From positions 1,482,501-1,546,500 of the forward strand of contig BSQZ01000100.1 in assembly GCA_033239005.1 (NCBI GenBank): a stretch of DNA of 64,000 bases, given 5' to 3'. Origin of the DNA: Lamellibrachia satsuma (Eukaryota > Annelida > Polychaeta > Sabellida > Siboglinidae). The notes beneath the pieces were generated by a model. That model made no database searches. It saw only the letters and a program-made list of their open reading frames with translations, and was not told where the DNA came from. Within the stretch, counting starts at the first letter, position 1, and each line of letters starts with the position of its first letter. Of this stretch, positions 1 through 20,449 are shown in pieces. The position numbers and the translations under genes were made by a program.

Positions 1-91
1 TTCGCCCGTTATGCCATCTCCAAGAGGAGAATCTCATTCCTCCAAATTATATAATTTGGCATAGCTGCAGTATTGTTGTATGCCTACTTAC

Positions 92-5657
<5,566 letters not shown>

Positions 5658-6180
5658 CGTGTCCTCGCAGACGGTTCAAGCGAATGTCCTCTCTGAAAAG
5701 ACGACGCACGCCAGCTTATTCATCGTCTACGAACAGACCAATGAGTCTAACTCGCATTTCTAATTTGTAAAGATCTGGATGTTTTCTAGGTGTTCTAAAA
5801 ATTAAAACAACAAATTGAACATGATTGTTTGTGGTGAGCTCGTGGTTGCCCCATTCGGTGTTCCAACGAGTATTCGCTGCAAAGAGGAAACCAACCAGTG
5901 TGCCAGTCCAAGAGAAGTGTGCAAGATTGGGCAAAGATTGCATGACAGTTGGCGCAATGATACATCAAGGGATCCTGAATATTTTTGAAGATGCAGGCAA
6001 TTTTAGCAAGCACCTGTATATCCAGCAACAAAACGCGGAAACTAAACATACACCAAATAAAACTAAAACTAAATAAAATATGCAAGCTTCGTTGCGGGTT
6101 CCTTCTATCTATGAGCATAACTGGTGGATATATATTTGCATAACTGGTGGATATATGAAATAACTGACGCATAAAATATC
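5658..6180 (-). promoter_or_regulatory. Upstream region of gene A, conserved with gene B
   Basis: The sequence upstream of the start codon is recognisably homologous to 63039-63850 upstream of gene B. Shared blocks include GTCCTCGCAGACGGTTCAAG and AAAGAGGAAACCAACCAGTG. It probably contains the 5' UTR and promoter, but I see no clear TATA box or initiator, so the start of transcription is unknown. Confidence 0.45.
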
Positions 6181-8290
<2,110 letters not shown>

Positions 8291-8304
8291 TTAAGGGAGA
8301 ATAG

Positions 8305-8845
8305 GTGGTAAGAGATGATGCTTACAATTACCTGGGTATTGTGATTGATTCAAAGCTAAATTGGAACTATTTTGAGGCAGCCTGTTGTGGGGGGGAATGT
8401 TTCAAATCAAGGTCAAGGGAGGTTGGATAAAGTCATACATATAGCCAGTCATATTCTTGGTAGACAGACAACGTCCAGTCTTTGTATCGAAGGGAAATGT
8501 TACTGAAAGCTTGTCATATACTCCAAGACCCCTCGCACCCCCTACATGTCGAATTGTATTCAAGGCTCAGCCACAGAAGCAGCAGTTTTTTACTCCCTAA
8601 CATCAAGACAAACCGCTACAAGTATTATTTTTTACCCTCTGCCATTTATATTCTTAACGCTAAATTAGACACAAATCTATGATTAAATATCCTGTATATG
8701 TGTGATGTGCCAACTCTAGACCTACTGCTCAAGGTTTGTTTCTATATTGTTGTAAGTGTCCATCGGCATTGTAATCTCGTGGTCGAACGAATCAAGTATT
8801 ATTGTAGTGTATTATGTTGTATTGTATTAATAAAACAACGGTACA
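8305..8845 (+). pseudogene. Non-LTR retrotransposon 3' end relic
   Basis: Fragments read in shifting frames: DDAYNYLGIVIDSKLNWN, DKVIHIASHILGRQTTSSL, KACHILQDPSHPLHVEL and NIKTNRYKYYFLPSAIYILN. They follow the C-terminus of animal LINE reverse transcriptases (YLG..ID..L.W, K...A..I.G, A..I..D..HPL, KTNR.K.SF.P.A...LN). A 3' UTR with AATAAA follows near 8829. At least two frameshifts make it dead. Confidence 0.85.
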
Positions 8846-9036
8846 TGTACATTTATTTCTTCCGTATTGTGTATTCTGTCGATGTATTTTATATATGGTC
8901 AATGCACCTGGCGGTGGAACTGTGGAACTCTACTCGCTCTGCCGTAATGCTTTGCCTACCTATGTTTCTTACTCATGTTATTTTTACTGTTTCTGTTCCG
9001 GCAGTGCCACTTGCGGCCGACCTGCCTGCCTAGTGT

Positions 9037-9306
9037 TGGGCCTACGGTACACAATGTAGGGCCTACGGTACACAGTGTATGGCCTACGGTACGCAGTGTA
9101 GGACCTACGGTACGCAGTGTAGGGCCTACAGTACGCAGTGTAGGACCTACGGTACACAGTGTTGGGCCTACGGTACACAGTGTAGGGTTTACGGTACACA
9201 GTGTAGGGCCTACGGTACGCAGTGTAGGACCTACGGTACGCAGTGTAGGGCCTACAGTACGCAGTGGAGGACCTACGGTAGGCAGTGTAGGGCATACGGT
9301 ACACAG
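9037..9306. repeat. 21-bp minisatellite, about 13 copies
   Basis: The unit GGCCTACGGTACACAGTGTA plus one base repeats with few changes. Because 21 is a multiple of 3, all six frames stay open and give spurious proteins such as YGTQCRA repeats. No start-site or splice support, so not a gene. Confidence 0.95.
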
Positions 9307-9319
9307 CAGCACAGAGGCC

Positions 9320-10015
9320 ATGTACGAACACCATGCACAAATCACTGTTACTGCTTGAGTACGTAATTTGTGTATGACCTCCTTATCCTTATGACTCACT
9401 TATGTAACGTAGTGACTTTGACGTGTCCCTAATACAGGTGTTAGCTTCTGAGTCTACCACACACACAAGCACACACGCATGCACGCACGCAAGGGCAAAC
9501 ACAATCGCAAACACCCATGGCGCTGTGGGTGTGTGAGAAAGTAGAAACGCATGGTTGACTACAGCCCGCACTGCGACCCTTCTGCTACGTGTAAATTTGA
9601 TTTCGGCTCGGCCTATCTATGACAACCACGCCAGCACAGCAACATGTTGATGCAAGAGACAACGAATGGGTGCGGCATGTGACCTACATTCCCGTCTTTG
9701 AACCTTGATGACTCACACGCTTCTAGTTCGGGTGTGGCACAACATTACCTGCACACTATTTATATCTTTCTCAGTACCGTATAATGTAGGCCAACCTAGC
9801 AGTAAATAGATGCTCTTCTCTTGTGATATTCAATGCCGATGTCATTCCTTGCATAGTACATGTGGGTAACATTATTGTTATGGTTTTATGGGGATACATA
9901 TACAAACATAACTAGTACTAGCGTTAATCCTGTTGATGCGATTTTGTAATTGTAAGTTTGATTTATTACTTTCTTGGTTATGCATTATTTTAATAGAAAT
10001 TACGTATATGTAGTG
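9320..10015. other. No feature recognised beyond a short CA/GCAC-rich tract
   Basis: A CACACA/GCATGCACGCACG tract lies at 9458-9490. The rest shows no repeat or coding signal I can support. Confidence 0.5.
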
Positions 10016-10017
10016 TT

Positions 10018-10312
10018 AAAAGGTACGTTCTTATATAGCGCAGTATCCAGCCCGTAGGACCGCTCAAAGCGCTTTACACTTCACCCCCTGGCAGACCTGT
10101 TCATTCCAAGGCCATCTCAACTTTTCTGGGAAGCATTCAGCCACGCTGCAATTGCGCGAAGACTATTCGTTCACATTTCCACCACTATCAGTATTGCCAG
10201 GTACTCATTTATACAGCTTGGCAAATATTCGAAGCGACCGCATTGGGATTTGAAACCGTGTTCTCTCGATTGAGAATCCGTCCTTCTAACCGGTATGCCA
10301 TCGCACCCGTGT
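10018..10312 (-). mobile_element. tRNA-derived SINE copy 1
   Basis: On the minus strand the element begins with a tRNA-like head: GGGTGCGATGGCATACCGG (A-box-like), then GGTTTCAAATCCC (B-box-like). It ends with AAAGCGCTTTGAGCGGTC. Copies of the same ~300-bp family lie at 25455-25776, 34305-34602, 59224-59510 and 61788-62074. Only a Pol III promoter is expected; there is no coding sequence. Confidence 0.8.
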
Positions 10313-11338
10313 TATTGGTATTATGTGGAATTCAAATGTGCTTCCATATAGGATTGTCAGTTACGAGCTAAATATGGTGTATTTAGAGTATTTGCACGAA
10401 CACGAATACATTCATGAAAATATTCGTTTACTGTTAGAAGGTACTGTTCGAATACGAATTATTGAAGTCTGGTTCTACATTTAACGTATAATTTATGTTC
10501 TTGTCAATGCTGCTTACATCGTATTGCTTAGCTTGCAATTTGACATTCGGGCAAACGCTTGACATGCTGTGACAGTGACAAATCTCCAGAGGTTGTCGTG
10601 TTTATACTTATGTCAACGAATGCATTTACGTAGACCAACATGGAGGCTAAAGGCATACATAAAAAATATGCCACCCCTGACTACTGGCGAGTCCCTCTTA
10701 TGGTTTATGTACCGTCTTCAATGTACACTCCAAGCCTGTATTTTAAATGAGCGTTAATTGACTTTATTCGTTTGATCTGGCAAGGCTCAAAATACTGGAT
10801 ATCCTAAATGGTAAACACTTTGCTGGTCAATACCAATCATTGACGTGACTTCCATCCTCGCACCGAGCACACGACAAAGTTACGAAATTTCACCTTTGGT
10901 GAGTTTACAGCGTCACCCTTTTCACCAAACATTATGTAATTTCATAGTGTGTGTGTTGGTGTCACGCACAAAAACTACATACCGTTGCAGAAATGAGCTA
11001 GCATGCTGTAGTGGATGTCAGATAAGTTTGTTATGTCGTAAAATGAATCTGAAATGAGACTAGCAACTCAGTTGAATTGTGGGGGACTAATATACATGTT
11101 ATATACCTCTCACGAACCTTGGTCGTATTCTGCTCGTATTTCTGTCGACATCCTCGGCCCTCATTCGCTCTGAAGGCAGAGGGAGTCGCCCGAAATATTC
11201 GCAGAATACTACCACGTTTCATGTCTACCGAAACCATCAAAGAAACAGGAAACACATCCATTCAAGGAAGCTTAGCCAGAGCTACCAAGTCTCACGCAAT
11301 TGGCGTGATACTCATACTTCCATTTCAGACGCTCACGC
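10313..11338. other. No feature recognised
   Basis: Mixed DNA without recognisable exons or repeats. Open frames are below 120 codons and lack motifs. Confidence 0.45.
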
Positions 11339-11340
11339 AG

Positions 11341-11391
11341 CTATCATCATCATCATCATCATCATCACCATCATCATTATCATCATCGGTG
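11341..11391. repeat. (ATC)n trinucleotide repeat
   Basis: About 50 bp of TCATCA repeats with minor interruptions. Confidence 0.95.
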
Positions 11392-11560
11392 ACGTCACGC
11401 AATAAACGACACTTGTGGCTTCACATATAATAATAGACAGACATACAGCAGTGATTGGTCTTCCTGTATTTTGGAAGAAATCACTAAATGGATTGGTAAC
11501 AATAAGTTTTGATATGATAGTTTCAGAGCAGTGTTGTATTGCTGCTTCAAATGGTAATCA

Positions 11561-11680
<120 letters not shown>

Positions 11681-11934
11681 GCGCTTCAAAATATATAGGT
11701 TGAGCGTGGACTACCTGAAAACTACGATACCTCAGCATACACGTGTGACGTTGACGTTCTTGCAGCTAAGATAACGCCCAGGTCGAAAAGTACCGAATTA
11801 CACCTAAATGGCACAGCAATACGAGAGCCTATTGGACAAAGTAAACGGGAAAACAATCACTAATTTACATCCGTGTCCATGGTAGACGAATATGTGCACC
11901 TAATGTCGTCTCCAGTGACGTGTCTAGGATCTCG

Positions 11935-12062
11935 CAAAGGGGGAAGCCAAACTGGAAGGCCAAAGGGGGAGTTCAAAGGGGGAGGCCAAACGGGGAGGCC
12001 GAAGCGGGAGGCCAAAGGGTGAGGCCGAAGCGGGAGGCCAAAGCGGGAGGCCAAAGGGGTGC
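11935..12062. repeat. GGGAGGCCAAA-type minisatellite
   Basis: Units of about 11-17 bp such as GGGGGAGGCCAAA and GCGGGAGGCCGAA follow one another. Purine-rich on the plus strand. Confidence 0.85.
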
Positions 12063-13009
12063 CACGTTTAGTCACCCATTAGTTTAACATGGAGAGGCGC
12101 AACGGAAAAATATGGAAAATAATAAAGCCAAATGGTGCCTGGTTCTCAAAAAACCGCCAACATTGAAGGGGAAATGAGTGATATAATCGTAGCCTGAAGA
12201 CGTTTGGTCGTGCCGTGGATGAGAGCATGTGAGTCGAACATCGCTACTTATTCGGGATAAGGCCGACGCGTGTTGCCTGAGTGCAGAATACAAACTGTGA
12301 ATACCGGTGGTATGCTATGAATTAGGCATGCTGTGAATTGTGCATTCGTTGTTTATGGAGGTCATTCCCATGATCAGAATTGACCCACACGTACAGTGTT
12401 TACCATTTTTGGATATCCACTATTTTGACCCTTACCAGATCTAATGACTAAAGTCAATTATTTCGATGATTTGAAAAAAAAATAGGATTTTTTTTATTAA
12501 ATCGACTGCTGATGTTACAAAAACTATTCACATACTACATATTTGGCACCAATGAGCCGGATTTGCGAAAGGCTAAATCAGTTGAGGAAGCAGTTTTAAA
12601 ATACGCAATACGCTTTACCATTGTTCAACTTGATAAACCACCCACCGTCTCAACCGCATTCACACTGACTTTTCCCATTAGTTTCCTTGCCCAGTTTTCC
12701 AATTAAGGTTTTGGAGTTGTGCCAGTCCGAGGTCAGAGCAATTTAGCAAATGTCTGGATTAAAGGGCTGCACCCGTCTTCCATTAATGGAGGACTGAAGT
12801 TACTAAATACTTCCATCAATCTTTGGCACCATATGGATTCTGTCAATATCCACTTGGGTGGGTTAACTATACACTTTTCGAAACCTGCTTTTCTGTTGCT
12901 AATCTAGGCTTAATACATCGATTAAACACCACCTTAAACATCTAATGACTTAATAACATTAGCTATTAAACACTAATTAAATCAAACTGGCATATACTTT
13001 ACAAAATAC
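12063..13009. other. No feature recognised
   Basis: AT-rich DNA with short open frames (60-64 codons) and no domain. Some may be LINE-derived, but I cannot support it. Confidence 0.4.
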
Positions 13010-13322
13010 TTAGCAAAGCTAGATTGGAATAACATGCTGAGGAATAAGACCGCATTTGAATGTTTAAAATATGTTCCCTTGAAAAAATAAGGAAAACGGT
13101 CTAGAAAGAAACACTTGTCAAAAGAAGCTATTATAAAAAATAGCGCACAACCAACCTATGTGGAGGGTTTATAGGCGAACCAGAAAGAATGATGACTACA
13201 CAAATTACAAAGAGGCACTTAATGCAGCTACGAATGAAACTAGACAATCTAAAAGAAGCTATGAGCAAAAATAGGATGTAACATGAAAAAAATGACAACA
13301 AGAGCTTTTATGTATATACACG
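13010..13322 (+). pseudogene. Non-LTR retrotransposon ORF2 linker fragment
   Basis: Between two stop-broken stretches one frame reads NDDYTNYKEALNAATNETR, SKRSYEQKIGCNMKKND, NKSFYVYTR. This is the segment between endonuclease and reverse transcriptase in many animal LINEs (Y..Y..A.N.A..E.R..K..YE..LA.NIK.D.K.FY.Y.R). The match stops at 13322, exactly where the left arm of the inverted repeat begins. The RT was therefore cut at that boundary. Confidence 0.75.
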
Positions 13323-13905
13323 TCACAGCTCATTTGCATAAATTAGCATAAATTACACCGTTTTGTAGTGAAACCGTCACCAGGGGGCGACACGGGGGTA
13401 ATTGTATCGATGGATCTGATTGGTCGATAGCCATCACGTGACCTATGACGCCACAGCTCATTTGCATAAATTTGCATAAATTACCAAAAATCGCACTCCT
13501 TTGCAGTCATACCGTCACCAGGGGGCGCAACGTGTCATCCCCTATTATCACCCCAGAGACATTGTTTTGCGGTAATATTGTCACCAAGGGGCGCTACAGG
13601 TCAATTGTGTCGACGGTTTGTGACCTAGTTTCGGCTGTTCTGATTGGTCGACAGCCGTCACGTGACTTATGACGTCACAGTTCCTCATTTGTATATCACG
13701 TGACTTCTCTATACATGCCGCCATCTTGTTTTACTGCCATGTTGTTTTGCGATGATACGGTCACCAGGAGGCGCTGCTACAACGTCACAGTTCCTCGTTT
13801 GCATATCACGTGACCTCTCTATGGAGGCTCCCATCTTGTTTTGGGGCATTGTTTTGCGCTGATACGATTACCAGACGGCGCTGCGGGGCAAGATCGAAGG
13901 TCAAA
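13321..13905. repeat. ~120-bp monomer array, left arm
   Basis: About five diverged monomers, each with ATTTGCAT (octamer-like), a CACCAGGGGGCGC block, GATTGGTCGA (inverted CCAAT) and CACGTGAC (E-box). Inverted copies lie at 20450-20970, where they continue toward a LINE ORF1. The motifs suggest a promoter-type monomer. Confidence 0.7.
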
Positions 13906-13933
13906 GGTCACCGATTTTTGTGCTGATACGATT

Positions 13934-14092
13934 GCCAGTTAGGGTTAGGGTTAGTAACCCTAATTCCGACGTCTGTAGTGAACCCTAATACGGACCCTGT
14001 AGGGTTATTAACCCTAATGAAAGGTAAAAGATCGCCGATCTGTTGTACTTATGCAATTGCCAGTTAGGGTTAGTAACCCTAATTCTGTCGTC
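13934..14092. repeat. Short TTAGGG-like tracts
   Basis: GTTAGGGTTAGGGTTAGTAAC and related GGGTTA/TAACCC pairs form small hairpins. There are only two or three repeats each, not telomeric arrays. The inverted copy is at 20180-20340. Confidence 0.8.
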
Positions 14093-14580
14093 TTCGGTTA
14101 ATACTGACGATTATTACGTGTCTGGGTACAGAACCGGTATGAACCGGTTTTCATGTAGTCATTCGAACGACGTCATGGAATTTTCCACGCTCACGAAAAG
14201 AAACACCATCCCGCATTTTCACCCTGCTAGCAGACTGAAACCTAGCGGACGAAAGTTCGTACATGCAGCGGGAAAAACGTAACCGTGCATGTAAGCTATG
14301 CGATGCATATTGCCTCGTTGCATTATATCGAGAACCTTTCGACGTATTTCGTTTCGCGTCGACATCTACGTACCGCCTATTTCACAACGAGTCTGCAAAA
14401 AACACCGCGAGGTCAAAAGGTCAAGGTCAACAAAACAAACACCACCGCTTTCTGGAACGTTCGAACGAAGTCACGCCTTTTCACCCAGCTAGCAGACTGA
14501 AATCTAGCGGACGAAAGTTCGTGCATGCAGCGGGAAAAACACGGGAAAAACCCAGAAAAAGTACATCGTCAGCAAACTTT

Positions 14581-14940
14581 CAGGGTAAACTGTAGGAGGT
14601 ATGGGTAAATTGTAGGAATTATGGGTAAACTGTAGGAGTTATGGGTAACCTGTAGGAATTATGGGTAAACTGTAGGAGTTATGGGTAACCTGTAGGAATT
14701 ATGGGTAAACTGTAGGAGTTATGGGTAACCTGGAGGAATTATGGGTAAACTGTAGGAGTTATGGGTAAACTGTAGGAGGTATGGGTAAACTGTATAAAGG
14801 CTTGTGCGCTCCCACTCGTCTTGTCTTTTTTCACACTGGTCAGTCGCAAAACTGTAGGAGTTATGGGTAACCTGTAGGAATTATGGGTAAACTGTAGGAG
14901 TTATGGGTAAACTGTAGGAGGTATGGGTAAACTGTAGTAA
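14581..14940. repeat. ~21-bp minisatellite, left arm
   Basis: Units of TGTAGGAGTTATGGGTAAAC with A/C and T/G variants, about 15 copies, interrupted by one partial 63-bp unit near 14800-14850. The inverted copy is at 19262-19618. Confidence 0.95.
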
Positions 14941-15115
14941 GGCTTGTGCGCTCCCACTCGTCTTGTCTTTTTTCACACTGGTCAGTCGCTGTTGGTGGAC
15001 TTTGGCTTGTACGCTTCCACTCGTCTTGTCTTTTTCACACTGGTCAGTCGCTGTTGGTGGACTTTGGCTTGTGCGCTCTCACTCGTCTTGTCTTTTTTGA
15101 CACTGGTCAGTCGCT
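14941..15115. repeat. ~63-bp tandem repeat (shared with palindrome 2)
   Basis: Nearly three units containing CTTGTGCGCTCCCACTCGTC, then TTGTCTTTTTTCACACTGG and TCAGTCGCTGTTGGTGGACT. The same unit occurs at 16880-17140, 19020-19260, 49955-50190 and 50585-50815. Confidence 0.95.
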
Positions 15116-16105
15116 GATGGAGACATTGACCACAATGTGAAATACACGGAGACACTGACTGCTATGTGACATGTATGGAGACATTTACCGCTGTGTGATA
15201 TGTATGGAGACGTTCACCACCATGTGATATGTGTGGAGACAGTTACCCCTGTGTGATATGTATGGAGACATTTGACACCATGTGGTATGCATGAAGACAT
15301 TGACTATCAAGTGACATGCATGGAGACATTGACCGTCATGTGACATGCATGGAGACATTTACCGCTGTGTAATATGTATGGTGACATTTGACACCATGTG
15401 ACATGCATGGGAACATTTACCACTGTGTGATATGCGTGGAGACATTGACCACAACGTGACATGCATGAAGACATTGACTGCTATGGGACATGTATGGATA
15501 CATTTACCGCTGTGTGATATGTACGGAGACGTTCACCACCATGTGATATGTGTGCAGACATTTACCCCTGTGTGATATGTATGTATACATTTGACACCAT
15601 GTGGTATGCATGGAGACATTGACTGCCATGTGACATACATGGATACATTGACCACCATGCATGGAGACATTTACCGCTGTGTGATATGTATGGAGACATT
15701 CACCACCTTGTGATATGTGTGGAGACATTTGACACCATGTGACATGCATGGAGACATTGACTGGTATGTGACATGTATGGAGACATTTACCGCTGTGTGA
15801 TATGTATGGAGACGCTCACCACCATGTAATATGTGTGGAGACATTTACCCCTATGTGATATGTATGGAGACATTTGATACCATGTGATATGCGTGTAGAC
15901 ATTTACCGTCATTTGACATGCATGGAGACATTTACCACTGTGTGATATGTATGGAGACATTTGACACCATGTGATATGCGTGGAGACATTGACCACCATG
16001 TGATATGCATGGAGACATTTGACACCATGTGATATGCATGGATACATTGACTACCATGTGACATGCATGGATACATTGACAACCATGTGACATGCATGGA
16101 GAAAT
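15116..16105. repeat. ~29-bp minisatellite (ACATGCATGGAGACATT type)
   Basis: More than 30 variant units such as GACATGCATGGAGACATTGA and GTGATATGTATGGAGACATT. Open frames on the minus strand with repeated MSHGGQCLHAC-like text are artefacts of the repeat. Confidence 0.95.
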
Positions 16106-16865
16106 TGACCGCCATTTTTGAAAGTTGATGTTATGAAAGTTTGTAAGTTGGAAGTTTTGGAAGTTTGCTTCACCGCACACACATGTTTTGAAAGTTTGTA
16201 TTGTGAAAAATGTGTAAGTTGGAAGTTTGCTTCACGTCACACACACACGTTTTGAAAGTTTATGTTATGAAAGTTTGTAAGTTGGAAGTTTGCTTCACCG
16301 CACACACATTTTGTGTGAAGTTTGCGAGTTGGAAGTCTGCAAGTTGGAAGTTTTAGCTTTGGAAGTTTGTATATTGGAAGTTATCCACTCCACTCCACGC
16401 CTGCGAAGTTGTGTAAAGTTGTGTGAAGTTGTGCAAAGTTGTACGAAGTTGTGTGAAGTTTGCGAGTTGGAAGTCTGCCAGTTGGAAGTTTGTACTTTGG
16501 AAGTTTGCAAATTGGAAGTTTGCTTCACCGCACACACATGTTTTGAAAGTTTATGTTATGAAAGTTTGGAAGTTGGAAGTTTGCTTCACCGCACACACAT
16601 GTTTTTGAAAGTTTGTGTCATGAAAATTTGTAAGTTGGAAGTTTGTGATGTGAAAAGTTCACGTTTTGAAAGTTTATGTTGTGATAGTTTGTAAGTTGGA
16701 AGCTTGCTTCACCGCACACACATGTTTTGAAAGTTTGTGTTATGAAAATTTTTAAGTTGGAAGTTTGTGATGTGACAAGTTTATGTTATGAAAGTTTGCA
16801 AGTTGGAAGTTTGCTTCACCGCACACACACATGTTTTGTAAGTTTGTGTTGTGAAAAATATGTAA
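16106..16865. repeat. GTTGGAAGTTTG-rich complex repeat in palindrome loop
   Basis: Imperfect units containing AAGTTTGTAAGTTGGAAGTT and GCTTCACCGCACACACATGT recur about ten times. Found only in the loop, so single copy with respect to the palindrome. Confidence 0.9.
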
Positions 16866-17140
16866 GTTGGAAGATTGGTTTATTTCACATTGGTCAGCCA
16901 CTGTTGACATACTTTAACTTGTACGCTCCCAATCGTCTTGTCTTTTTAATATTGGTCAGTCACTGTTGGCAGACTTTAACTTGTGCGTTCCCACTCGTCT
17001 TGTCTTTTTGACATTGGTCAGTCACTGTTGGTAGACTTTGACTTGTGCGCTCCCACTCGTCTTGTCTTTTTGACATTGGTCAGGTACTGTTGGTGGACTT
17101 TAGCTTGTGCGCTCCCACGTGTCTTGTCTTTTTGACATGG
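16866..17140. repeat. ~63-bp tandem repeat in loop
   Basis: About four units of the CTCCCACTCGTCTTGTCTTT / TTGGTCAGTCACTGTTGG repeat, same orientation as 14941-15115. Confidence 0.9.
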
Positions 17141-18178
17141 TATGCATGGAGACATTTTACACCATGTGGCATGCATGGATGCATTGACCGCTGTGTGATA
17201 TGTATGGAGACATTGACCACCATGTGGTATGCATGGAGATATTTACCACTGTGTGATTTGGAGACATTGACCACCATGTGACATGTATGGAGACATTTGA
17301 CACCACGTGGAATGCATGGAGACATTGACTGTGATATGACATGCGTGGAGACATTGACTGCCATGTGACGTGCATGGAGACATTGACCGCCGTGTGACAT
17401 GCATGGAGACATTGACTGCCATATGACATACATGGAGACATTGACTACCATGTGACGTGCATGGAGACATTGACCGCCATGTGACATGCATGGAGTCATT
17501 GACTTCCATATGACATACATGGAGACATTGACTACCATGTGACATGCATAGGGACATATACCGCTGTGTGATATGTATGGAGACATTTGACACCATGTGA
17601 CATGCATGGATACATTTACCAATGTGTGATATGCGTGGAGACATTGACCACAATGTGACATGCATGGAGACATTGACTGCTATGTGACATGTATGTAGAC
17701 ATTTACCACTATGTGGTATGTATGGATACGTTTACCACCATGTGATATGTGTGGAGACATTTACCCCTGTGTGATATGTATGGAGACATTTGACACCATG
17801 TGATATGCGTGTAGACATTGACCCTCATGTGACATGCATGAAGACATTTACCACTGTGTGATATGTATGGAGACATTTTACACCATGCGATATGCATGGA
17901 GACATTGACCGCCATGTGACATGCATGGTGATATTGACCACCATATGATATGCATGGAGACATTTGATATCATTTGATATGCATGGAGACATTGACTACC
18001 ATATGACATGCATGGAGACATTGACCACCATGTGTGATATGTATGGAGATATTCACCAGCATGTGATATGTGTGGAGACATTTACGCCTGTGTGATATGT
18101 ATGGAGACATTTGAAATCATGTGATATGCGTGGATACATTGACCGTCATGTGACATGCATGGAGACATTTACCACAAA
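17141..18178. repeat. ~29-bp minisatellite, second block
   Basis: The same ACATGCATGGAGACATT unit family as 15116-16105, same orientation, more than 30 units. The long minus-strand open frame at 17080-17673 is repeat-derived. Confidence 0.95.
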
Positions 18179-18227
18179 TGTGCTCTTTGCCAACCCTATC
18201 ATCACATAGTTGTTTGCTCGTAGATAG

Positions 18228-18370
18228 CCTGCATTGAAACGTTGTGTATGACAATGTCTTGTTTTCTTCAAGTTGTGTGTGACAATGTCTTGTTTTCTTC
18301 AAGTTGTGTGTGACAGTGTCTTGTTTTTTTCAAGTTGCGTATGACAGTGTCTTGTTTTCTTCAAGTTGTG
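18228..18370. repeat. ~31-bp tandem repeat
   Basis: Units of AAGTTGTGTGTGACAATGTC plus TTGTTTTCTTC repeat four to five times at the switch point between loop and right arm. Confidence 0.9.
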
Positions 18371-19018
18371 TTCAATGTCTCCACGCATATCACACAGTGG
18401 TAAATGTCTACACACATATCACATGGTGGTGAATGTCTCCATGCATGTCACATGGCAGTCGATGTCTCCATGCATGTCACATGGCGGTCAATGTCTCCAT
18501 GCATACCATATGGCGGTTAATGTCTGCATACATATCACACAGTGGTAAATTTCTCCATGCATGTCACATGGCAGTCAAAGTCTCCATGCATACCACATGG
18601 TGTCAAATGTCTCCATACATATCACACAGGGGTAAATGTCTCCACACATATCACATGGTGGTGAACGTCTCCATACATATCACACAGCGGTAAATGTATC
18701 CATACATGTCACATAGCAGTCAATGTCTTCATGCATGTCACGTTGTGGTCAATGTCTCCACGCATATCACACAGTGGTAAATGTCCCCATGCATGTCACA
18801 TGGTGTCAAATGTCTCCATACATATTACACAGCGGTAAATGTCTCCATGCATGTCACATGACGGTCAATGTCTCCATGCATGTCACTTGATAGTCAATGT
18901 CTTCATGCATACCACATGGTGGTGAACGTCTCCATACATATCACACAGCGGTAAATGTCTCCATACATGTCACATAGCAGTCAATGTCTCCGTGTATTTC
19001 ACATTGTGGTCAATGTCT
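18371..19018. repeat. ~29-bp minisatellite, inverted (right arm)
   Basis: Reverse complement of the 15116-15800 block, including its rare variants, so it is a true arm copy and not independent expansion. Confidence 0.9.
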
Positions 19019-20179
19019 CCATCAGCGACTGACCAGTGTCAAAAAAGACAAGACGAGTGAGAGCGCACAAGCCAAAGTCCACCAACAGCGACTGACCAGT
19101 GTCAAAAAAGACAAGATGGGTGGAAGTACACAAGCCAAATTCCACCAACAGCGACTGACCAGTTTGAAAAAGACAAGACGAATGGAAGCGTACAAGCCAA
19201 AGTCCACCAACAGCGACTGACCAGTGTGAAAAAAGACAAGACGAGTGGGAGCGCACAAGCTTTCCTACAGTTTACCCATACCTCCTACAGTTTACCCATA
19301 ACTCCTACAGTTTACCCATAATTCCTACAGGTTTCCCATAACTCCTACAGTTTTGCAACTGACCAGTGTGAAAACAAGACAAGACGAGTGGGAGCGCACA
19401 AGCCTTCCTACAGTTTACCCATACCTCCTACAGTTTACCCATAACTCCTACAGTTTACCCATAATTCCTACAGGTTACCCATAACTCCTACAGTTTACCC
19501 ATAATTCCTACAGGTTACCCATAACTCCTACAGTTTACCCATAATTCCTACAGGTTACCCATAACTCCTACAGTTTACCCATAATTCCTACAATTTACCC
19601 ATACCTCCTACAGTTTAACCTGAAAGTTTGCTGACGATGTACTTTTTCTGGGTTTTTCCCGTGTTTTTCCCGCTGCATGCACGAACTTTCGTCCGCTAGA
19701 TTTCAGTCTGCTAGCTGGGTGAAAAGGCGTGACTTCGTTCGAACGTTCCAGAAAGCGGCGATGTTTGTTTTGTAGACCTTGACCTTTTGACCTTTTGACC
19801 TCGCGGTGTTTTTTGCAGACTCGTTGTGAAATAGGCGGTACGTAGATGTCAACGCGAAACGAAATACGTCGAAAGGTTCTCGATATAATGCAACGAGGCA
19901 ATATGCATCGCATAGCTTACATGCACGGTTACGTTTTTCCCGCTGCATGCACGAACTTTCGTCGGCTAGGTTTCAGTCTGCTAGTAGGGTGAAAATGCGG
20001 GATGGTGTTTCTTTTCGTGAGCGTGGAAAATTCCATGACGTCGTTCGAATGTTCCAGAAAAGAAGAAAAAAAACTACATGAAACCGGTTCAAACCGGTTT
20101 GAACCGGTTCATACCGGTTCTGTACCCAGGCACGTCTCGGAAAGCGCGTCATAATCGTCAGTATTAAACCGAAGACGAC

Positions 20180-20345
20180 AGAATTAGGGTTACTAACCCT
20201 AACCCTAACTGGCAATTGCATAAGTACAACAGATCGGCGATCTTTGACCTTTCATTGAGGTTAATAACCCAGCAGGGTCCGTATTAGGGTTCACTACACA
20301 CGTCAGAATTAGGGTTACTAACCCTAACCCTAATTGGCAATCGTA
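20180..20345. repeat. TTAGGG-like tracts, right arm
   Basis: GGGTTACTAACCCTAACCC-type tracts, inverted counterpart of 13934-14092. Confidence 0.8.
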
Positions 20346-20449
20346 TCAACACAAAAATCGGTGACCTTTGACCTTCGATCTTGCCCCGCAGCGCCGTCTG
20401 GTAATCGTATCAGCGCAAAACAATGCCCCAAAACAATATGGCAGCATCC

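Noticed and set aside
8975..9399. Overlapping open frames of 95-147 codons on both strands
   Set aside because: They come from a 21-bp minisatellite that keeps all frames open.
13934..14092. Telomere or interstitial telomeric array
   Set aside because: Only two or three GGGTTA units per tract; kept as TTAGGG-like tracts only.
17080..17673. 197-codon minus-strand open frame with repeated HACHM text
   Set aside because: Repeat translation of the ~29-bp minisatellite; no splice sites, start context or domain.
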